The notes under the pieces: model-generated
The model's database searches: none
Seen by the model: only the letters and a program-made list of their open reading frames with translations
What the model was told of the DNA's origin: nothing
DNA from: Stenotrophomonas geniculata ATCC 19374 = JCM 13324
GTDB lineage: Bacteria > Pseudomonadota > Gammaproteobacteria > Xanthomonadales > Xanthomonadaceae
NCBI RefSeq assembly: GCF_001431625.1
Contig: NZ_LLXT01000118.1
Location: forward strand, 1 to 39,015
Direction: 5' to 3'
DNA length: 39,015 nucleotides
Position numbers and translations under genes: made by a program
Part shown: piece after piece, positions 34,349 through 39,015 of the stretch
Layout of the letters: the number at the start of each line of letters is the position of its first letter
Numbering within the stretch: the stretch's first letter is position 1

Positions 34349-35647
34349 TCAGCGCCGCTGCAGCCAGCTGTCAGGGTTCACCGGCTGCCCACCACGACGC
34401 AGCTCGAAATACAGCGCGGTGACGCCCTGGCCGCCGGAATTGCCGACCTTGGCCACCGCATCACCACGGCTGACCCGCGCGCCGGCATCCTTGAGCAGGG
34501 TGTCGTTGTGGGCGTACAGGCTCATGTAGCCGTTGCCGTGGTCGACGATCAGGATCATGCCGTAGCCGGTCATCCAGTCGGAGAACACCACAGTGCCATC
34601 GGCCACCGCGGTGACGGTGCTGCCGGCCGGTGCACCGATCAGCACGCCGCTGCTGGTGCGGCCATCAGGCAGCTTGCCGCCATAGCGGGCCAGCAGGTTG
34701 CCGGACAACGGCCAGCCCAGGCCACCGACCTTCGGCGCCGGTGCCGACGCCACCGCCGGCGGAACCTTGGTCGGCGGCGGCGGGCGGCCCTGCGCAGCGG
34801 CCTGGCGTGCGGCCCGCTCGGCAGCGGCCTTTTCGGCGGCGGCTCGGCGTGCAGCCGCGCGACGCTCGGCCTCGGCGCGGGCGGCGGCCGCGCGCAGATT
34901 GGCCAGCAGTGTTTCCAGCGCCTTGGCGTCCTGGCCCAGCGCCTGTTCCTTCTCGCGCTGGTCCTTGAAGCGTTCGTCCAGCGAGGCCACGGTCTTGGCG
35001 CGATCGCGACGGTCGGCTTCCAGCGCCGCCGCCTGCTGCTTCTGGTCCTGTTGTGCACCCTGCAGCTTCTGCTTGCGCTCGGCGATCTGCGCCTGCAGCG
35101 CTTCCAGTTCCTTCAGGTCGGCGGTCAGCGTGGTGATCCGCTGCGCACGCTCGCGTTGCAGGTAACGATGGTAGGCCAGGGCGCGATTGGCATCGGCTAC
35201 CGTGTCCTGCGACAACAGCAGCTTCAGTGGTGCGTGGTTGCCCAGCTGGTAGGCTGCACGCAGCAGGCCGGCCAGCTCGCGATGCTGCTGGGCGAGGTTG
35301 GCCTGCAGCGTGCTGCGGCGTTGTTCGGCCTCGGCCAGGGCCCTTCCCTGCTCGCGCAGCGCGGTTTCCGTCTGCGCAAGCGCACGGCCGGTGCGGGCCA
35401 CCTTCTCATCTGCCTCGCGCAGCTGCTGCGAGGCCTGGCCACGCTGGCCTTCGATCTGCCGGCGCTCCTGCGCCACGCCCTTCAGCTCACTGCGCAGTTT
35501 CTGCAGCTTGCGCTCGGTCTCGCGCGTGGTCTGCGCGGCACCCGGCAACGGCAACGCCAGTGCCAAGGCCAGCCCCAACAGCAGGCAGCGCCCGCCGCGG
35601 GCAGCGGCGATGTGATGTCGGCGTGATGGGAAGGCGTTGTTGCGCAA
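34349..35647 (-). CDS. envC: Murein hydrolase activator EnvC
   Basis: 432 aa if translation starts at TTG 35647, chosen because GGAAAG lies just before it and a normal signal peptide follows (CLLLGLALALALPLPGAA-Q). The in-frame ATG at 35728 would add 27 residues with no signal character. A long coiled coil (about 40-260), an Ala/Glu/Arg-rich stretch, then a LytM domain (about 310-430). The LytM zinc ligands are missing: the H-x-G-x-D site reads SSGVLIGAP and the final H-x-H reads LYFELRR, while YMSLYAHNDTLL remains. This is the inactive, amidase-activating form. It recruits AmiA/AmiB-type amidases at the septum. Confidence 0.88.
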   Translation of the reverse strand: MRNNAFPSRRHHIAAARGGRCLLLGLALALALPLPGAAQTTRETERKLQKLRSELKGVAQERRQIEGQRGQASQQLREADEKVARTGRALAQTETALREQGRALAEAEQRRSTLQANLAQQHRELAGLLRAAYQLGNHAPLKLLLSQDTVADANRALAYHRYLQRERAQRITTLTADLKELEALQAQIAERKQKLQGAQQDQKQQAAALEADRRDRAKTVASLDERFKDQREKEQALGQDAKALETLLANLRAAAARAEAERRAAARRAAAEKAAAERAARQAAAQGRPPPPTKVPPAVASAPAPKVGGLGWPLSGNLLARYGGKLPDGRTSSGVLIGAPAGSTVTAVADGTVVFSDWMTGYGMILIVDHGNGYMSLYAHNDTLLKDAGARVSRGDAVAKVGNSGGQGVTALYFELRRGGQPVNPDSWLQRR

Positions 35648-35742
35648 GGGCTTTCCAGTGACTTCAGGCAGTTGCAGGGGGTACCGGGGAATGGTGACAT
35701 CTCCGCACGCGGCCTGCCAGCCGCACATCCATCGAGGTCCCC

Positions 35743-36405
35743 ATGAAAGCTCTCTCCATTCCGCTGCTGTTGGGCGTACTGCTGGCCACCGGGCCGGTCT
35801 GCGCTCAGGAGAACATCAGCAAGGTCAACGGCAGCATCAGCGCCGAACCCGGCCAGCGCTACGGCAAGCTGGACACCGTCAACGGCGGCATCCGCGTCGG
35901 CGAAGGCGTCGAGACCGGCAGCATCGACACCGTCAACGGCGGGGTGAAGGTCGCCGATCGCGCGCGCACTGGCAAGATCGAAACGGTCAACGGCGGTGTG
36001 CGCCTGGGCCGCGAAGTGATCGCCCATGGCAACGTCAGCACCGTCAACGGCAGCATCTTCAGCGATCGCGGCAGCCAGATCGAAGGCGGCGTTGAAACCG
36101 TGAACGGTGGCATCGGGCTGGTCGAAAGCCGCGTCGGCAACGACGTGGAAACCGTCAACGGTGACATCACCGTGGGCATCGGTTCGCAGGTCAAGGGCGG
36201 TGTGCACGTGCGCAAGCCGAACTTCAGCGTCTCGCTGACCGCCAGCCGCAAGCCACGCGTGATCATCGGCCCGAATGCCGTGGTCGACGGCCCGTTGCAG
36301 TTCGAGCGCGAGGTGGTGCTGTACGTGCACCGCACGGCCCGCATCGGCCCGGTCACCGGCGCCGAGCCGATCCCGTTCGACACCGAAACCGCTCCGGCGG
36401 ACTGA
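35743..36405 (+). CDS. Secreted repeat protein with VNGG ladder (beta-solenoid-like)
   Basis: 220 aa with signal peptide (LLGVLLATGPVCA-QE). The mature part is about seven repeats of about 20 residues, each with a T-V-N-G-G/S-I/V core: LDTVNGGIRVG, IDTVNGGVKVA, IETVNGGVRLG, VSTVNGSIFSD, VETVNGGIGLV, VETVNGDITVG. Regular Val/Gly/Asn ladders like this form right-handed beta-helices (DUF4097- or bactofilin-like). A distinct end follows, HVRKPNFSVSLTASRKPRVI, then a last solenoid-like block. Function unknown; a periplasmic scaffold is plausible. GAGG precedes the ATG. Divergent from envC. Confidence 0.8.
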   Translation: MKALSIPLLLGVLLATGPVCAQENISKVNGSISAEPGQRYGKLDTVNGGIRVGEGVETGSIDTVNGGVKVADRARTGKIETVNGGVRLGREVIAHGNVSTVNGSIFSDRGSQIEGGVETVNGGIGLVESRVGNDVETVNGDITVGIGSQVKGGVHVRKPNFSVSLTASRKPRVIIGPNAVVDGPLQFEREVVLYVHRTARIGPVTGAEPIPFDTETAPAD

Positions 36406-36491
36406 GCACACCGCGCCCATCGGTTCGGTGATACTCGCTGTTACCGGTCGTACACGAGGTACGGCCGCCCTTTGTTTTCCAGGAATCGACG

Positions 36492-38201
36492 ATGCCCCGC
36501 AAACTCCTCCTGTGCCTGGCCGCTGCGGCCGCGCTCAGTGCCTGCAAAGGCGAAGACACTCCGGCGCCCGCGCCGGCCACCGACACCGCCGCTGCCAAGC
36601 CGGCGACCCATGCGTTCTCGCCGGAGATCAACGCCGGCGACTTCGCCGAGATGGTCAAGACGCTGGCTTCGGATGAATTCGAAGGCCGCGCCCCGGGCAG
36701 CAAGGGCGAGGAACTGACGGTCAACTACATCCGCGACCAGATGCAGCGCATCGGCCTTCAGCCCGGCAACGGTGACAGCTGGTTCCAGGATGTGCCGATG
36801 ACCGAGACCACGGCCGACGCGTCGACCGTGCTGAAGATCACCCAGGGCGGCAAGACCACCGAGCTGAAGTTCGGCACCGACATGGTGGTGGGTACCCGTA
36901 CCGGCCAGGCCGAGGTGAAGGTCGATGCCAGCGACCTGGTGTTCGTCGGCTACGGCGTCGATGCGCCGGAGCAGAAGTGGAATGACTATGCCGGCCAGGA
37001 CTGGAAGGGTAAGACGGTCGTGATGTTCGTCAACGACCCGGGCTTCCATGTCGATGACGCGAAGCTGTTCGACGGCAAGCGCATGACCTACTACGGCCGC
37101 TGGACCTACAAGTTCGAGGAGGCAGCGCGCAAGGGCGCCGCTGCCGCGCTGATCGTGCACGACACTGCCGGTGCCTCCTATGGCTGGGACGTGGTGAAGA
37201 ACTCCTGGGCCGGGCCGCAGTACGACCTGCCGGCGAAGGATGACCCGGATGCCCGCATCCCGGTGCAGGGCTGGCTGAGCGCCGACGCCGCCAAGGCGCT
37301 GTTTGCCGGTGCCGGCCTGGACCTGGCGCAGGCTTACAAGGATGCGAGCAAGCGCGGCTTCAAGCCGGTGCCGCTGAAGGCCACCGCCGCGGTCGACCTG
37401 AAGAGCCAGATCGCGCAGAAGCAGTCGCGCAACGTGGTGGGCGTTTTGCCGGGCAGCAAGCGTGCCGACGAAGCCGTGCTGTACATGGCGCACTGGGACC
37501 ACCTGGGCAAGCACGAGGGTGAAACCGGCGACAACATCTACAACGGTGCGGTCGACAACGCGACCGGCGTGGCCGGCATCCTCGAGGTGGCTGAAGCGAT
37601 GGCCCACCAGGAGCCGAAGCCGGAACGTTCGGTGGTGTTCCTGGCGGTGACTCTGGAAGAGTCCGGCCTGCTGGGTTCGAAGTACTACGTCTCCCATCCG
37701 ACCTTCCCGCTGGACAAGATCGCCGGTGTGATCAACATCGATGCGATGTCGGTGGCCGGCCGTGCCAAGGACGTGACCGTCACCGGCTTCGGCAGCTCGG
37801 AGCTGGAAGACATCCTCAAGCCGCTGGCTGCGGCCCAGGACCGCACGCTGCATGGTGAGACCTCGGTGCAGAGCGGCTTCTACTTCCGTTCGGATCACTT
37901 CAACTTCGCCAAGGCCGGCGTGCCGGCCCTGTACGCCGATGGCGGCGAAGACCTGCGCGAGGGTGGCGTGGACGCTGGCCGCAAGGCCGCGGCGGACTAC
38001 GGTGCCAACCGTTACCACGGGCCGAAGGACGAGTTCGATGCGTCCACCTGGAAGCTGGACGGTACGGTCGAAGACCTGCAACTGATGTATGGCGTCGGCA
38101 AGGAGCTGGCCGGCGGCGATCGTTGGCCGAACTGGTATGAGGGCAACCCGTTCAAGGCGGCCCGCGACGCGATGATGAAGGACAAGGCCCCGGCCAAGTA
38201 A
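36492..38201 (+). CDS. M28-family zinc aminopeptidase, lipoprotein with PA domain
   Basis: 569 aa; AGGAA at 36481-36485 before the ATG. Lipobox LSAC (residues 15-18) anchors it. An N-terminal segment with ASDEFEGRAPGSKGEELTVN is followed by a protease-associated (PA) insert (about 140-300) and the metallopeptidase core: MAHWDHLGKH (first His and following), GAVDNATGVAGILEVAEAM (bridging Asp), VTLEESGLLGSKYYV (catalytic Glu pair), NIDAMSV and SDHFNFAKAGVPALY (last His). Two-zinc aminopeptidase of the periplasm. An intrinsic terminator follows; the stop codon overlaps a degenerate SMAG copy. Confidence 0.93.
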   Translation: MPRKLLLCLAAAAALSACKGEDTPAPAPATDTAAAKPATHAFSPEINAGDFAEMVKTLASDEFEGRAPGSKGEELTVNYIRDQMQRIGLQPGNGDSWFQDVPMTETTADASTVLKITQGGKTTELKFGTDMVVGTRTGQAEVKVDASDLVFVGYGVDAPEQKWNDYAGQDWKGKTVVMFVNDPGFHVDDAKLFDGKRMTYYGRWTYKFEEAARKGAAAALIVHDTAGASYGWDVVKNSWAGPQYDLPAKDDPDARIPVQGWLSADAAKALFAGAGLDLAQAYKDASKRGFKPVPLKATAAVDLKSQIAQKQSRNVVGVLPGSKRADEAVLYMAHWDHLGKHEGETGDNIYNGAVDNATGVAGILEVAEAMAHQEPKPERSVVFLAVTLEESGLLGSKYYVSHPTFPLDKIAGVINIDAMSVAGRAKDVTVTGFGSSELEDILKPLAAAQDRTLHGETSVQSGFYFRSDHFNFAKAGVPALYADGGEDLREGGVDAGRKAAADYGANRYHGPKDEFDASTWKLDGTVEDLQLMYGVGKELAGGDRWPNWYEGNPFKAARDAMMKDKAPAK

Positions 38202-38221
38202 GTCGGGCCATGCTCGACTGA
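38198..38221. repeat. Degenerate SMAG overlapping the M28 peptidase stop codon
   Basis: GTAAGTCGGGCCATGCTCGA then CT resembles GTAGAGTCGAGCC... at 3489-3511 with a shortened head. The TAA stop at 38199-38201 lies inside it. Confidence 0.6.
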
Positions 38222-38239
38222 ACATCGTTGAGAGCAGAG

Positions 38240-38267
38240 CGGCGCCCCACGGGGCGCCGTTTTTTTT
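38240..38267 (+). terminator. Intrinsic terminator of the M28 peptidase gene
   Basis: CGGCGCCCC-AC-GGGGCGCCG followed by eight T. Confidence 0.92.
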
Positions 38268-38310
38268 GTGCGCTCCGCCATTGGTGGGTGCCAACCCTGG
38301 CCTGCTGTGT

Positions 38311-38422
38311 GTAGCGGCCAACCTGGGTTGGCGCCTTGGTTCCTTGCGGGGAGCATCCACGCATGGCGTGGATCTACCGCTGATCCCTCTGCCATCGGTA
38401 GTCGCCAACCGTGGTTGGCGCC
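38311..38422. repeat. Cluster of three SMAG-type repeats between convergent units
   Basis: 38311-38335 (GTAGCGGCCAACCTGGGTTG then GCGCC), 38354-38377 (inverted, ends GATCTAC) and 38398-38422 (GTAGTCGCCAACCGTGGTTG then GCGCC). The first and third belong to one subtype, the second to another. They fill the gap between the M28 terminator and the rRNA terminator; no gene is visible there. Confidence 0.8.
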
Positions 38423-38443
38423 GCCGCTCGCGGCGGTCAAAGA

Positions 38444-38474
38444 AAAACCCCGCTGCGTGAGCAGCGGGGTTTTG
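38444..38474 (-). terminator. rRNA operon terminator (after the distal 5S)
   Basis: AAAACCCCGCTGC-GTGAA-GCAGCGGGGTTTT. On the minus strand it is followed by a T-rich stretch; it starts 11 nt after the distal 5S gene. Confidence 0.9.
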
Positions 38475-38484
38475 GGTGTAAACC

Positions 38485-38597
38485 CTGGCGATGACCTACT
38501 CTCGCATGGCTTGAGCCACACTACCATCGGCGCAGCTGCGTTTCACTTCCGAGTTCGGGATGGGATCGGGTGGTTCCACAGCGCTAATTTCACCAGG
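38485..38597 (-). rRNA. rrf: 5S ribosomal RNA (distal copy)
   Basis: 113 nt. On the minus strand it contains the conserved GGAACCACCCGATCCCATCC loop and CCGATGGTAGTGTGG, with matching 5' and 3' ends CCTGG/CCAGG forming helix I. Identical to the second copy at 38731-38843. Open frames here (for example one starting MREGHAMA-like shadows) are not genes. Confidence 0.95.
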
Positions 38598-38690
38598 GAG
38601 ACGGTTGCAGCAGCGCTTGCAGCGCCAGCTTCGCGATCTTGCCCTTGGGGCGGAAGGTATCCAGAAAAGCAATGCCTTCACTTAATAAGA

Positions 38691-38720
38691 AAAACCCCGC
38701 TGCGCATGCAGCGGGGTTTT
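38691..38720 (-). terminator. Intrinsic terminator between the two 5S genes
   Basis: AAAACCCCGCTGC-GCAT-GCAGCGGGGTTTT, nearly the same as the distal terminator with a different loop. It would stop most transcripts before the distal 5S copy. Confidence 0.88.
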
Positions 38721-38730
38721 GGGTGTAAAC

Positions 38731-38843
38731 CCTGGCGATGACCTACTCTCGCATGGCTTGAGCCACACTACCATCGGCGCAGCTGCGTTTCACTTCCGAG
38801 TTCGGGATGGGATCGGGTGGTTCCACAGCGCTAATTTCACCAG
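38731..38843 (-). rRNA. rrf: 5S ribosomal RNA (proximal copy)
   Basis: 113 nt, identical to 38485-38597. It is the first 5S after the 23S gene, separated by a spacer of about 127 nt that contains the expected 23S/5S processing region. Confidence 0.96.
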
Positions 38844-38971
38844 GGAGGCGGTTGGAGCGTCGCCATCCGATACAGCTGGATAAGGCGCCTGCCTCTCGTA
38901 GTTCTTGTGACGTAGCGTGCACCTGGATGCTCTTACGACGTTGTCGTAAAGCCAAGGCAACTTGAGGTTAT

Positions 38972-39015
38972 ATGGTCAAGCCGCACGGATCATTAGTATC
39001 AGTTAGCTCAATAAA
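38972..39015 (-). rRNA. rrl: 23S ribosomal RNA, 3' end (partial)
   Basis: Read on the minus strand the last 44 nt are GAGCTAACTGATACTAATGA followed by TCCGTGCGGCTTGACCAT, the conserved 23S 3' terminus (E. coli ends GGCTTAACCTT). The gene continues beyond the window. The exact end is set by that comparison. Confidence 0.93.

Noticed and set aside
36441..38408. 655-codon open frame antisense to the M28 peptidase
   Set aside because: Shadow of the peptidase gene; no domain and biased composition.
38496..38955. Two minus-strand open frames of 61 and 70 codons with the same C-terminus
   Set aside because: Both are read from the two 5S rRNA genes, which explains the shared end.

Overview
The window is a high-GC chromosomal segment from a gammaproteobacterium of the family Xanthomonadaceae, almost certainly the Stenotrophomonas maltophilia complex. 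Three things point there: the gene content and order (rpsU-yqeY-yihY-dnaG; an aa3 oxidase cluster next to putA; envC-S41 peptidase), the rRNA sequences at the right end, and many short hairpins beginning GTAG that match the SMAG repeats described for S. maltophilia. I see no prophage, insertion sequence, CRISPR array, integron or tRNA. Most of the region is core genome.

Layout. 81-3004 is a three-gene operon: an RpiR-type regulator, a secreted L,D-transpeptidase-fold protein and an APC amino acid permease. 3115-5928 holds small proteins and a soluble PQQ-type sugar dehydrogenase. 6073-10063 (minus) carries a GH3 beta-glucosidase, a YbdG-type mechanosensitive channel and folB. 10160-11087 holds an apparently structured RNA region with an intrinsic terminator (minus) beside a HEPN/Abi-family gene (plus). 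11121-15953 is the tsaD <-> rpsU-yqeY-yihY-dnaG block (tRNA t6A modification, translation, replication priming). 15982-17482 encodes a periplasmic BLH-type phosphatase and an SBF-type transporter. 17599-26129 (minus) is the cytochrome aa3 oxidase and heme A cluster: DUF2244, ctaC, ctaD, a small assembly protein, ctaG, ctaE, then SURF1, a SCO-like protein, ctaA and ctaB, with one small DUF2909-type gene facing the other way. putA (26404-29622) diverges from it. 29741-38201 holds pnuC, a FadL-type porin, a rhomboid protease, an S41 protease, EnvC, a beta-solenoid-like repeat protein and an M28 peptidase. The right edge (38444-39015, minus) is the end of an rRNA operon: the 23S 3' end, then two identical 5S genes, each with its own terminator.

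How the genes work together. The aa3 cluster makes the terminal oxidase subunits, copper-delivery factors (CtaG, possibly the SCO-like protein), SURF1 and heme A synthesis (CtaB then CtaA). The first operon looks like a peptidoglycan-fragment or amino-acid salvage unit. EnvC and the S41 protease act on cell-wall remodelling in the periplasm.

Most unusual points: the unassigned structured RNA next to the HEPN gene; SMAG repeats that became part of genes (in-frame inside the small oxidase assembly ORF, filling the rpsU 5' UTR, supplying the stop codon of pnuC and overlapping that of the M28 peptidase); the duplicated 5S-terminator unit; and the CX3C SCO-like protein. All identifications rest on reading the sequence and family knowledge; no database search was run.
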